Part shown: in pieces, positions 34,314 through 43,585 of the stretch
Layout of the letters: every line of letters begins with the position of its first letter
Position numbering within the stretch: the first letter of the stretch is position 1
NCBI GenBank assembly: GCA_964520785.1
Contig: CAZFQG010000004.1
Span: 19,449-83,448 of the forward strand
Length of the DNA: 64,000 bases
Direction of reading: 5' to 3'
From: CAZFQG01 sp964520785
GTDB lineage: Bacteria; Planctomycetota; Planctomycetia; Pirellulales; Thermoguttaceae
The notes under the pieces: model-generated
What the model saw: only the letters and a program-made list of their open reading frames with translations
Told to the model about the DNA's origin: nothing
Databases searched by the model: none
Position numbers and translations under genes: made by a program

Positions 34314-35435
34314 TCACAATTGTAGCTCATTCAACCGGTCCCGCAGTTCTCGGTCCAATTGATCGGCGCAGGCCTGGTACTGCTCCACCGTCCCTCCGAT
34401 CGGGTCGACGACATTCGACCCGTCCCGACACAGCAGCTCGGTCCTCGGCGCCGCGCTCGGCCAATGAGACAGGATTGCCTGCCGGTGGGACTGGGTCATC
34501 GTGTAGATGACGTCCGCGTGCCGGATAAGTTGCTCGGTGACGGGATGAGTCTCGTGGTCACTCAGATCGAGACCCGCCTTCCGCATCACTTCGACGGCCT
34601 CGGCGCTGGCGCGCCCTCCAAGTATGGCGGCGACACCCGCCGACGTGATGGTAATCCCCCGATCGTCGAGGTTCTCGATCTCAATCCCCAGCCGTTCGGC
34701 CATCAGCTTCTGCAACAGTTTTTCCGCCATGGGACTGCGACAGGTGTTGCCGGTACACACGAAGAGGACCATTAGGCCCGCCAACCGACGCATCGCCTGC
34801 TCGGGAACGACCCCGGCTCTGAGAATCTCGTACGAACCGTCCTTGACGCGGACGACGGAAGACGCTTGCGCAAAGCGAGAACGACCGGCGTCAAAGACGA
34901 CGTCGACTTCGTCGCCGAGCGACTCCAGAACCTCCTCCCCGGTGCAGCAGTCCTCTTGCCCGGTGCGGTTCGCGCTCGACATGACCAACGGCCCCGCCGT
35001 CATCTGCATTACGTCCATCAGAAAAGGATAGCCCGGTACGCGAATTCCGATCGTCTGATGCGGCGCCACGCTCCTTTGCACCATCTGTGGGAGCTGGTGA
35101 AAAAGACTGCGGCCTCGGGGTTGATCCAGCACCAGAGTGACCGGACCCGGCCAACAGCGCCGCGCCAATCGCTGGGCTAGACTGGACATGTTGGGTACGT
35201 AGTCCTGGGCCGCCTCGGCCCCGTGTATGGCCAGAGGGAGCGGATGCCCTTCGCGCCGACCCTTGACCGTGATCAAACGGCCGACGGCCCGCTCGTCCAG
35301 AGCACGCGCGGCTAAGCCATAGACGGTCTCCGTCGGAAAGGCGACGAGTTTCCCCTCCGCTAAGGCCTGAACGGCGAGATGAACTACGTCGCGAATATCG
35401 TCGGTGTTCCGCAGGTCGATTATTTGGGGTGCCAT
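34314..35435 (-). CDS. Sua5/TsaC threonylcarbamoyl-AMP synthase fused to a YwlE-type phosphatase
   Basis: A protein of 373 residues from ATG 35435. Residues 1-215 are the Sua5/YciO/YrdC domain: LVAFPTETVYGLAARA, KGRREGHPLPLAIH, RCWPGPVTLVLDQ and LVMSSANRTG, the enzyme that makes threonylcarbamoyl-AMP for the t6A tRNA modification. Residues 221-373 are a low-molecular-weight phosphatase with the P-loop VCTGNTCRSPMAE (C227-R233, CX5R). The threonine in the GNTC loop is the residue known to give YwlE its preference for phosphoarginine over phosphotyrosine. The aspartate of the DPIGG segment is the family's general acid. Such fusions occur in Planctomycetes. Confidence 0.88.
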   Translation of the reverse strand: MAPQIIDLRNTDDIRDVVHLAVQALAEGKLVAFPTETVYGLAARALDERAVGRLITVKGRREGHPLPLAIHGAEAAQDYVPNMSSLAQRLARRCWPGPVTLVLDQPRGRSLFHQLPQMVQRSVAPHQTIGIRVPGYPFLMDVMQMTAGPLVMSSANRTGQEDCCTGEEVLESLGDEVDVVFDAGRSRFAQASSVVRVKDGSYEILRAGVVPEQAMRRLAGLMVLFVCTGNTCRSPMAEKLLQKLMAERLGIEIENLDDRGITITSAGVAAILGGRASAEAVEVMRKAGLDLSDHETHPVTEQLIRHADVIYTMTQSHRQAILSHWPSAAPRTELLCRDGSNVVDPIGGTVEQYQACADQLDRELRDRLNELQL

Positions 35436-35535
35436 CGGTTGTGGGGGTCCGGCCCGGTCGGTCTCATTCGAAGGAATCAGCGAAAATTCCCCCCGCCTTC
35501 CCATCAAAGACGTAATCGATTACTATACAGAACTT

Positions 35536-35541
35536 TATAAT
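35536..35541 (+). promoter_or_regulatory. TATAAT -10 element before the ABC ATPase gene
   Basis: A perfect TATAAT 20 bases upstream of ATG 35561 with no consensus -35. Possible promoter; transcription would begin close to the start codon. Confidence 0.3.
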
Positions 35542-35560
35542 CCGCAGTCAAGGCCCGCAC

Positions 35561-36487
35561 ATGATCAAGACGCAAGACCTCACCAAAGTCTATGGCGACG
35601 TGCAAGCCGTCGACCACCTCAGCATTGACTTGGAAGAGGGCGACCTGTTCGGGTTCATCGGACCCAATGGGTCCGGCAAGACGACGACCATGCGGATGCT
35701 GGCGACTTTGCTGCAGCCCTCATGGGGGGAAGCGTATGTCTGTGGTCACTCGATATATACAAATCCAAAGGAAATTCGGCGTTTAATTGGTTACATGCCC
35801 GACTTCTTCGGGGTATATGACGACATGAAGGTCATCGAGTATCTCGAATTCTTCGCGGCCGCATACCGAATAAAAGGCCCTCTGCGGCGGAAAAAGTGCG
35901 ACGAAGTGCTCGACCTCGTCGACCTCAACTACAAGCGAGAGGCCTTCGTCACCAGCCTCTCTCGGGGGATGACACAGCGACTTGGCTTGGCCCGCGTTCT
36001 ACTCCATGATCCACAAGTTCTCATTCTCGATGAACCGGCCAGCGGTCTTGATCCGCGCGCGCGAATAGAAATCCGCGGTCTTCTCAAGGAATTGCGGAAG
36101 ATCGGGAAGACGATCATGGTATCTAGTCATATTTTGCCAGAATTAGCAGATATATGCAACAAGGTAGGAATTATTGAGCGGGGAAAGCTACTCATCTGCA
36201 CCGAGGTTTCGGAGGTCATCAAGCAAGTTCGGAAGCAACCCCTGCTGAAGGTTCGAGTGAAAGAAGATGCCGCTGCCGCGGCAAAGTTGTTGAAACAGTC
36301 AAAACTGGTCGAGTCGGTCACGGTAGAATCCGAGGTTCTGAACGTTACCCTCGCGGAGGGTGTCCAGGACTACAGTGATTTGCCCTCCCAACTCATTCAG
36401 GCCGGATTCCACTTGATCCTCTTCAAAGAAGATGAAGTCAATTTGGAGACCGCGTTTATGGCGTTGACGAAAGGAATGACCGCTTGA
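35561..36487 (+). CDS. ABC transporter ATP-binding protein
   Basis: A protein of 308 residues. The Walker A is GPNGSGKT (34-41), the signature reads LSRGMTQRLGLA (instead of LSGGQ), and Walker B is VLILDEPASGLDP, followed by the conserved His in MVSSHIL. This is a CcmA/DrrA-type exporter ATPase. A C-terminal extension of about 80 residues follows. No permease gene lies adjacent: the next gene is an aminotransferase, so the membrane partner is encoded elsewhere. Confidence 0.92.
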   Translation: MIKTQDLTKVYGDVQAVDHLSIDLEEGDLFGFIGPNGSGKTTTMRMLATLLQPSWGEAYVCGHSIYTNPKEIRRLIGYMPDFFGVYDDMKVIEYLEFFAAAYRIKGPLRRKKCDEVLDLVDLNYKREAFVTSLSRGMTQRLGLARVLLHDPQVLILDEPASGLDPRARIEIRGLLKELRKIGKTIMVSSHILPELADICNKVGIIERGKLLICTEVSEVIKQVRKQPLLKVRVKEDAAAAAKLLKQSKLVESVTVESEVLNVTLAEGVQDYSDLPSQLIQAGFHLILFKEDEVNLETAFMALTKGMTA

Positions 36488-36570
36488 TCCTCCGAATTGC
36501 CCCGTCTCGTAGTCGGAAATAGCGTAGTTTTTTAAGAACCTGTCCAACTTCCAGCAGGAGCCCCAGTATC

Positions 36571-37761
36571 ATGGCCCCCAGCATTTCCCGTGTCCTTCAA
36601 TCTCTTGAGCCCTCCGCGAGCATCGCGATGGCGACGAAGGCGAAAGAACTCAAGGCAGCCGGAGAGACCGTTTACGATCTGAGCCTCGGAGAACCGGACT
36701 TCGATACGCCGGCACACATCCGTGAAGCGGCGATCGAGGCGATGAACGCCGGCTTTACGCACTATACGGCGGCTGGAGGGATTCCCGAGTTGAAGAAGGC
36801 GGTCGTCGAGGACTACAAGAGGCGGCACGGCCTGGAGTACGCTCCGGCCCAGGTCGTCGTCTCCAACGGCGCCAAGCACGCTCTGCACAACGTCTTCACC
36901 GCCATACTCGACCCGGGTGACGAGATGATCATTCCGGCCCCCTATTGGGTCAGCTACGCGGAACTGGTTAAGCTCACCGGGGCCGTTCCGGTCGTCGTAC
37001 GGACCGAAGAGTCGGCGGATTTCAAGTTGACCCCCCAGCAGTTCCGCGCGGCGATTACCGACAAGACGAAGGCGCTTCTGCTGTGCAGTCCGTCCAATCC
37101 GACCGGAACGATGTACTCCGCGGAAGAGCTGGCCGCCCTGGCGGACATCGTAATCGAGCACGATCTGACGGTCGTTTCGGACGAGATTTACGAGCATTTG
37201 GTCTACGGCGACCATCAGTTCGCCAGTTTCGCGACGCTGCGTCCCGGTCTCGCGGATCGGACCGTTCTGGTTAACGGGGTCAGCAAGACCTACGCGATGA
37301 CCGGATGGCGGATCGGCTGGTGCATCGCTCCGGGGAACGTGGCGAAGGCATGCGATAACCTGCAAAGCCAAGAGACCTCCTGCCCTTGCAGCATCAGTCA
37401 GAAAGCGGCTATCGCGGCCCTCTCCGGTCCCCAGGAGTGCGTGGCCGAGATGCGCGAGCAGTTCGCGAAACGCCGCGATTATGTCGCGGAGAGAATCCGG
37501 GCGATTGAGGGATTGAGCTGTCCCGACATGGCCGGCGCGTTTTATGCCTACATCAATATCCAGGCCCATCTCGGCCGGAAATACGGTGGTACCATGATTG
37601 ACAATTCCAGTGATTGGTGCCTGGCGCTGCTGGAACAGCAGAAGGTCGCGATGGTCATGGGTTCGGCATTCGGCACGGAGGGTTACGCGCGGGCGTCCTT
37701 CGCGACGAGCATGGCGAACTTGGAAGCGGCGTTCGACCGGATCGAAGCTTTTTTGAAATAG
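36571..37761 (+). CDS. Aspartate aminotransferase (class I, PLP-dependent)
   Basis: A protein of 396 residues. The fold-type I hallmarks are present: LSLGEPDFDTPAHI, NPTGTMYS, VVSDEIYEHLVY and the lysine-bearing VNGVSKTYAMTGWRIGW. This matches aspartate or aromatic amino acid aminotransferases of class I. Substrate specificity is inferred from the family: 2-oxoglutarate plus an amino acid is likely. AGGAG is 10 bases upstream of ATG 36571. It is not clearly in an operon with its neighbours. Confidence 0.9.
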   Translation: MAPSISRVLQSLEPSASIAMATKAKELKAAGETVYDLSLGEPDFDTPAHIREAAIEAMNAGFTHYTAAGGIPELKKAVVEDYKRRHGLEYAPAQVVVSNGAKHALHNVFTAILDPGDEMIIPAPYWVSYAELVKLTGAVPVVVRTEESADFKLTPQQFRAAITDKTKALLLCSPSNPTGTMYSAEELAALADIVIEHDLTVVSDEIYEHLVYGDHQFASFATLRPGLADRTVLVNGVSKTYAMTGWRIGWCIAPGNVAKACDNLQSQETSCPCSISQKAAIAALSGPQECVAEMREQFAKRRDYVAERIRAIEGLSCPDMAGAFYAYINIQAHLGRKYGGTMIDNSSDWCLALLEQQKVAMVMGSAFGTEGYARASFATSMANLEAAFDRIEAFLK

Positions 37762-37837
37762 TCGCGATTAGCTAATGAGCCGCTTCAACGCAAGCGTTTT
37801 TCGCGTTTTTTGAATAAAGGACAACCACATAACCGCG

Positions 37838-39820
37838 ATGTTGAAAGTAAAACTCCCCGACGGCTCGGTGAAAGAATACTCAAGGCGGATGCGCCCCATC
37901 GACGTGGCCGCCGACATCGGTGCCGGTCTGGCCAAGGCGACCTTGGCGGCGGAAGTCGACGGATCGCCGGTGGGGTGCGATTCGTCCCTTCCGGACGAGG
38001 GGGAGGTGTCGCTTCGCCTGCTGACGAAGAAGGACTCCGAAGCCCTCGAAATCATGCGGCATTCGTGTGCCCACGTCATGGCGAGGGCCGTCATGCGGCT
38101 CTTCGAGGGCGTGGAGCTGGCATTCGGTCCGACCGTCGAAAACGGGTTCTATTACGACTTCGCGCTCGATCAGCCGATTTCCGAGTCGGATTTCGAGAGG
38201 ATTGAGGCCGAAATGGCCAAGATCATCAAGGAGGACGAGCCGTTCGAGCAGGTCTTCAGGTCGAGGCAGGACGCCGTCACGCTTTGCCAGGAGTTGAATC
38301 AGAAACTCAAGGTGGAGCACATCGAGACCGGGCTGGCGGACCAGGAATCGCTCAGCTTCTACCGGCAGGGGGAATTCGTCGACCTGTGTAGCGGTCCCCA
38401 TGTCCCGTCCGCCGGAGCGATCAAGGCGTTCAAGCTTATGTCCGTCGCCGGTGCGTATTGGAGGGGAGACGCGTCGAACAGGCAGTTACAGCGGCTCTAC
38501 GGGACCGCGTGGTTCAGCAAGGACGCCCTGGATACCCACTTGAAGCAACTCGAAGAGGCCCGCCGGCGCGATCACCGCGTGATCGGCAGACAGTTGGAAC
38601 TGTTCCTCATCGAGCCGGAAGTCGGGTCGGGCCTAGTGACTTGGTTGCCCAAGGGGGCGATCCTCCGGCGCGAACTGGAGAACTTCATCTACGATGAACT
38701 CATCCGTCGGGACTACCAGCCCGTCTACACCCCCACCCTCGGCAAGGTCGAACTCTACATGACCTCGGGGCACTATCCCTACTATGCCGATTCCCAGTTT
38801 CCTCCGGTCGAAATGCCGGACGGCGACCGGTATCTCCTCCGGCCGATGAACTGCCCTCACCATATCCGCATCTACCAATCGAAACCGCGAAGCTACCGCG
38901 ACCTGCCATTGCGACTTTCCGAATTCGGACTGGTTCACCGGTTCGAACAGTCGGGGGAACTCAACGGCATGACCCGGGTCCGCGGGTTCACCCAGGACGA
39001 TGCGCACATTTTCTGCACCGAGGACCAGGTGGCGGACGAGTTCCGGGGCTGCCTGGAGATGACTCAATACGTCTTCTCCAAACTCGGGCTGAGCGATTAC
39101 CGCGTGCGGTTGAGCTTCTGCGACGCGGACTGCGAAAAATACGTCGGCGATCCGGCGACCTGGGCGAAGGCCGAAGCGGCCTTGGAAGGAGTCTGCCGCC
39201 GGATGGAACTACCCGGTTTGCAGATCGAAAAAGGAGAGGCCGCGTTTTACGGACCGAAGGCCGATTTCATCTTGAAGGATTGCATCGGCCGGGAATGGCA
39301 GCTCGGCACCGTGCAGTTGGACTACAACCTGCCGAGCGAGGATCGTTTCAAGCTGGAATACGTCGGAGCGGACAACAAACCGCACCAGCCGGTCATGATC
39401 CACAGGGCCCCCTTCGGGTCGTTCGAGCGGTTCGTCGGGGTGCTGATCGAACACTACGCCGGCGCGTTTCCGCTGTGGTTGTCGCCGGAACAGGCCCGGG
39501 TGCTGATCGTGAGCCAGAAGTTCGAGGAATACGGCCGCGCCGTGGAGCGCCGGCTTCGCGATGCAGGCATCCGCGCCACCGGCGACTACCGGCCCGAGAA
39601 GATCGGCGCGAAGATCCGCGAGGCGCGGCTCCAGTTGATCCCCTACCTGCTCGTCGTCGGCGGTCGCGAAATGGAATCGGACAGTGTCGCCGTGCGCCGG
39701 CGAGGCGAGGGAGACTTGGGCGCGATGCCGGTGGCCGAGTCGATCGCGTTGCTCCAACGGGAAATCGCCGAAAAGACCTTGCCGCCGTCTCCCTGCGAGG
39801 CGAAGGAGGGGGCCGAATAA
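37838..39820 (+). CDS. thrS: Threonyl-tRNA synthetase
   Basis: A protein of 660 residues. The N-terminal TGS domain begins MLKVKLPDGSVKEY, and the editing domain has the HSCAHVMARAVM motif of class II ThrRS. The catalytic core has FYGPKADFILKDCIGREWQL, PMNCPHHIRIY and RVRGFTQDDAHIF. The C-terminal anticodon-binding domain is complete (VLIVSQKFEEYGRAVERRL). It attaches threonine to tRNA-Thr. The length is as expected, and the TGS and editing domains are both kept. Confidence 0.96.
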   Translation: MLKVKLPDGSVKEYSRRMRPIDVAADIGAGLAKATLAAEVDGSPVGCDSSLPDEGEVSLRLLTKKDSEALEIMRHSCAHVMARAVMRLFEGVELAFGPTVENGFYYDFALDQPISESDFERIEAEMAKIIKEDEPFEQVFRSRQDAVTLCQELNQKLKVEHIETGLADQESLSFYRQGEFVDLCSGPHVPSAGAIKAFKLMSVAGAYWRGDASNRQLQRLYGTAWFSKDALDTHLKQLEEARRRDHRVIGRQLELFLIEPEVGSGLVTWLPKGAILRRELENFIYDELIRRDYQPVYTPTLGKVELYMTSGHYPYYADSQFPPVEMPDGDRYLLRPMNCPHHIRIYQSKPRSYRDLPLRLSEFGLVHRFEQSGELNGMTRVRGFTQDDAHIFCTEDQVADEFRGCLEMTQYVFSKLGLSDYRVRLSFCDADCEKYVGDPATWAKAEAALEGVCRRMELPGLQIEKGEAAFYGPKADFILKDCIGREWQLGTVQLDYNLPSEDRFKLEYVGADNKPHQPVMIHRAPFGSFERFVGVLIEHYAGAFPLWLSPEQARVLIVSQKFEEYGRAVERRLRDAGIRATGDYRPEKIGAKIREARLQLIPYLLVVGGREMESDSVAVRRRGEGDLGAMPVAESIALLQREIAEKTLPPSPCEAKEGAE

Positions 39821-39920
39821 CGTTGTGCCGGATGGAGCGAGGACCCCGCCAAAGCGGGTATTTCTACCCGGTCTCCCGGTCGCGGGTCGCCCAAGAGAGG
39901 GCGAAGCATGAGGTTGCGTT

Positions 39921-41390
39921 TTGATCGACTCCAGAGCTGATTCGTTTCTATGGCTGTTCGCCCTCGTTCCCGCCGACGCGAAAACCGATTACGGTTTCTT
40001 GGCCCTCCTCCCCGCGGCGGTTGCCGTGGTTTTGGCCTTTCTCACCCGTGAAGCCATATTGTCGCTGTTTCTCGCTTGCGCGTTGGGCGTCGTTCTCAAG
40101 GAAGGCCTGTTCGCCGGACTACTCGACTTGCCGGGACTGTTCGAACGTTCCATGGGTACGCAGGACTTTATCTGGGTCCTCCTGGTCGAGGTGTGCATCG
40201 GAATCCTCGTCGCCTTCTTCATGAAGACCGATTCGACCGAGGAATTCGCGAGGGTCGTCGAACGCAGGGTGAAATCGCGGAACCATATCCAACTCGTCGG
40301 ATGGTTCCTCGGAATGCTCATCTTCTTCAGCGACTACTTCTCGCCCCTGCTCACCGGACCAGTCATGCGGCAATTGACGGACCGGGCGAAGATCTCCCGG
40401 GAAAAACTGGCCTACATCTGCGATTCGACATCGGCCCCGATGTGCGTTTTGATTCCCTTCAGCGCCTGGGGGGTCTACATCGCGGGTCTGATGGTGGGAA
40501 TCGGAACGATCGAGACCAACGTCGACGCCATCGGGTTGTTTCTTCGCGCGGTCGTCTGCAACTTCTACGCGATCCTGGCGGTGGGAATGGTCGGGTTGAT
40601 CGCCGTTGGATGGTTGCCCGACTTCGGCCCGATGCGCCGCGCCGAGCGCCGCGCGATGGAGGAAGGGAAACTGATCGCGGATGGGGCATCTCCCATGATG
40701 TCCGTCGAACTGGTGACGATGGAACCCTCGGAACACATTAAGCGACCGCGACTGTTCGTCAATTTCGCGTTTCCCGTCTTGCTGGTCATTACAATAGTCG
40801 TCGGGACGTTCGCCGTCGGGGGTAAACCGCTCATTCTGGAGGCGTTCATGCTGGCCGTCCTCTACTTGGGTCTGGCGCTGCGGCTCCAATCGGTGCCCTT
40901 TCAAGAGATCATGACCACCGCCGTGCAGGGGATAAAGGGGATCGTCCCGGCTATCATCCTTTTGGGACTGGCGTACAGCATCAACACGATCAGCCGGGAA
41001 CTCGGCGCGGCGGAGTACGTCCTTGCCGTCACGGGAGGCTGGCTGACCCCCATGTTCCTCCCCGCGATCACCTTTACCGTATGTGCCCTCATCTCGTTCG
41101 CGACCGGCACCTCGTGGGGGACGTACGCCATCGTCACGCCGATCTGCGTTCCCTTGGCGTTCCAGTTTTCCGGGGGAGAGGTCGATCTCTTGGTCCTCGC
41201 GACCGTGGGGGCCCTTGCCGGCGGCGGTGTCTTCGGCGATCATTGCTCGCCGATGTCCGATACGACGATCCTCTCGAGCTTCGGCGCCGCGAGCGACCAC
41301 ATCGACCATGTGCGGACCCAACTCCCCTACGCCTGCGTCGCCGCCGGTTTGGCTTTGGGAGGGTATTTGATCTTGGGATTTTTCGCCTGA
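39921..41390 (+). CDS. NhaC-type sodium/proton antiporter family protein
   Basis: A protein of 489 residues from TTG 39921, the only possible start after the in-frame stop at 39909-39911; a GAGG site lies 7 bases upstream. About eleven membrane segments are seen. GDHCSPMSDTTILSS and FATGTSWGTYAIVTPICVPL are hallmark motifs of the NhaC family. It exchanges Na+ and H+ or carries small organic acids. The next gene, 66 bases on, encodes an opine-dehydrogenase-like enzyme, so the transporter may carry an amino-acid-derived substrate. Confidence 0.9.
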   Translation: MIDSRADSFLWLFALVPADAKTDYGFLALLPAAVAVVLAFLTREAILSLFLACALGVVLKEGLFAGLLDLPGLFERSMGTQDFIWVLLVEVCIGILVAFFMKTDSTEEFARVVERRVKSRNHIQLVGWFLGMLIFFSDYFSPLLTGPVMRQLTDRAKISREKLAYICDSTSAPMCVLIPFSAWGVYIAGLMVGIGTIETNVDAIGLFLRAVVCNFYAILAVGMVGLIAVGWLPDFGPMRRAERRAMEEGKLIADGASPMMSVELVTMEPSEHIKRPRLFVNFAFPVLLVITIVVGTFAVGGKPLILEAFMLAVLYLGLALRLQSVPFQEIMTTAVQGIKGIVPAIILLGLAYSINTISRELGAAEYVLAVTGGWLTPMFLPAITFTVCALISFATGTSWGTYAIVTPICVPLAFQFSGGEVDLLVLATVGALAGGGVFGDHCSPMSDTTILSSFGAASDHIDHVRTQLPYACVAAGLALGGYLILGFFA

Positions 41391-41456
41391 GTTCGGCATA
41401 CAAACATTGATGAAGAGAAGCTGCCGTCAGTCGTCATACATAGGGAGTTTTTTGCA

Positions 41457-42542
41457 GTGAAGAAGATCGCGGTACTCGGTTCAGGAAATGGGGGATGCGC
41501 CACGGCGTTTGATTGCGCGGCGGCGGGGTTTGAAACGGCCCTGTTCGACTTTGAGCTCTTTCCGGCGCAGATCGAGGCCGTGAAGAATGCCGGCGGTATC
41601 CACGCGGAGGGGGATCTCGATGGGTTCGCCCCGGTCGCCTACGCCGGACACGATATCGCCCAAGCAATTGACCGGGCCGAGCTAATCTACGCGGTCGGCC
41701 CCGCATACAGTACCGAGCCCTTCGCCACGGCGTGCAAAGAATACATCCGGCCGGGCCAGAAGGTCGTCGTCTGTCCCGGTTCCTGCGGTGGTGCCCTGGT
41801 CTTCAAGAAGGCCTTGGGACTGAAACCGCTGGATGAGTCGGTTCTCGTGGGGGAAACGTCGACCCTCCCCTATGCCGTTCGCCTCACCGCACCGGGGAGA
41901 ATCCGCGTCTTCCTGCGGCTGCGCGGCGGTTTGTGGCTTTCCGCGTTGCCGGGGCGCCGTACCGGCGATATTCTCGCGGACGTCCGCCGCGTCTACGACT
42001 TCATCCAACCGGCCAAGAACGTCTTCCAGACGATGCTTCAAAACGCCAATCCGGTCATTCACCCGGCGGTAACGCTCCTCAACGCGGCCCGAATCGAGCA
42101 GACGAAAGGGGATTTCTGCTTCTACGAGGACGGCGTGACGCCGGCGGTGGGCCGGGTGATGAAGGGGGTCGACGACGAGCGCATCGCGCTGGGGCGACGG
42201 CTTGGCATCGAGATCCTCGACGACCCCCGGACCGGCGTCCTGCAAGGATACATGCGCGAACCGACCTACGACAAGGGGTACAGCGAGGCGCCCGGCTTCC
42301 GTGGGATCAAGGCCCAAGCGGACCTGGATTATCGCTACTGGAACGAGGACGTCGGATACGGACTGGTCTTTCTTTCCGAGTTGGGCCGTGTGATCGACGT
42401 CCCGACCCCCACGATCGACGCCTTGATTCAGATCATCTCCGTCGCGATGGAACGGGATTACCGCCGCGAGGGGGCGAGAACGCCCCATGCACTAGGCTTG
42501 AACGGGGCCGATGCGGAAGCACTCCTGGAAGCCGTCGAATGA
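41457..42542 (+). CDS. NAD/NADP octopine/nopaline dehydrogenase-like protein
   Basis: A protein of 361 residues from GTG 41457 with a GGGAG site. The Rossmann motif GSGNGGCATAFDCAAAGF (residues 8-25) opens the protein; the second domain starts at about residue 190 (QTMLQNANPVIHPAVTLLN) and matches the octopine_DH family. The conserved NPVIHPA segment is present. Opine dehydrogenases join an amino acid and a keto acid reductively. The substrate is unknown. The pair with NhaC is a recognisable arrangement in other bacteria. Confidence 0.87.
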   Translation: MKKIAVLGSGNGGCATAFDCAAAGFETALFDFELFPAQIEAVKNAGGIHAEGDLDGFAPVAYAGHDIAQAIDRAELIYAVGPAYSTEPFATACKEYIRPGQKVVVCPGSCGGALVFKKALGLKPLDESVLVGETSTLPYAVRLTAPGRIRVFLRLRGGLWLSALPGRRTGDILADVRRVYDFIQPAKNVFQTMLQNANPVIHPAVTLLNAARIEQTKGDFCFYEDGVTPAVGRVMKGVDDERIALGRRLGIEILDDPRTGVLQGYMREPTYDKGYSEAPGFRGIKAQADLDYRYWNEDVGYGLVFLSELGRVIDVPTPTIDALIQIISVAMERDYRREGARTPHALGLNGADAEALLEAVE

Positions 42543-42550
42543 CCGTCGGC

Positions 42551-43468
42551 TCACGTACTGTATACAAAACGGCCGAGCAGATTCGCTGGGATTAGGAGCG
42601 CCAGGACGGCAACCGCCGGGATGGGTCCGGCGACGAGAAAGCAGATGCCGGCGTCCAGGAAGATGAGGGAAAGGATCGCGACCTTGACGGCAGTTTGCGT
42701 TTGCGCGGGGGTAGGCCGCCAGAGTGCCGCGGTACACCGGCTTGCCACCACGGCGGCGAAAAGCAGAAGAAACAGCCGCCAGCGATCCGGCGAGACTTCC
42801 ACCGTCGCTCCGGCGGCCGCGCGCAGCGCCGGCAACGGGAAGAGCATGGCGACGCCCCCCAGGAGGATCACCAATCCGGCCGCGAGGTGGATTCGGCGGG
42901 GCCGGTCCGCTTCGCTCCGGGCAAACCACGTCACGCCCATGATGTAGACACCAATTGCTCCGGCCGTCAGAAACGCCGCGGGTCGCCATTCTTGCACGAA
43001 ACCGCTCATTCCCAAAAGTACGTTCAACCCCCTGCAAAGTCCCATGGCGGTCGGGCCGAACACGGTCGCTTTGAGGAGTCCGTCGTACAGGAGAATAGTG
43101 ACGGCCAGTCCGCCGGCGACCAACAGTGGCACCGGCGAATGGGACGCGACCGCGGCGGCCGAAGCCAGTACCAGCCCGCCGGTCCAAAGCCCCCAGGCCA
43201 AACGGCTCGCGCTCCTCACGGAAACAGCGCCGCTGGGAATCGGTCGCTGTGGGCGTTCCCGCGCATCGACATCGCGGTCGAACAGGTCATTGAAGACCAT
43301 CCCGGCAAGATACAACGAAGCGGAGGCGGCGATGAGCAGGCCGGCCAGAGCCGCGTCCTCTCCGCCCGACGGAATTCGCACGAACAAGAAACCGGCGACA
43401 ACGTCGGCGACCGCCGTAAAGACGTTTGGAATGCGGAACAACTGAAGATAGGCTCGCGCGGAGGACAT
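42551..43468 (-). CDS. UbiA-family prenyltransferase
   Basis: A protein of 305 residues from ATG 43468 with about eight membrane helices. The prenyl-diphosphate site is NDLFDRDVDARERPQRPIPS (NDxxDxxxD), followed by the second aspartate region near LYDGLLKA. The family attaches an isoprenoid chain to an aromatic ring or sugar. It is a likely quinone or carotenoid-type step; the substrate cannot be told. It is convergent with the opine-dehydrogenase gene. Confidence 0.88.
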   Translation of the reverse strand: MSSARAYLQLFRIPNVFTAVADVVAGFLFVRIPSGGEDAALAGLLIAASASLYLAGMVFNDLFDRDVDARERPQRPIPSGAVSVRSASRLAWGLWTGGLVLASAAAVASHSPVPLLVAGGLAVTILLYDGLLKATVFGPTAMGLCRGLNVLLGMSGFVQEWRPAAFLTAGAIGVYIMGVTWFARSEADRPRRIHLAAGLVILLGGVAMLFPLPALRAAAGATVEVSPDRWRLFLLLFAAVVASRCTAALWRPTPAQTQTAVKVAILSLIFLDAGICFLVAGPIPAVAVLALLIPANLLGRFVYST

Positions 43469-43585
43469 GGTGCCATTGTAGCGTCCGTCGCCTCTGAACT
43501 CCATTGAGCGATTTCGGTTCCGCCGAAACTTGCCTCCGTCGCGAGCGCATCGAGAAAGCACCATCCGGTCGTGCCCGACTACTCC

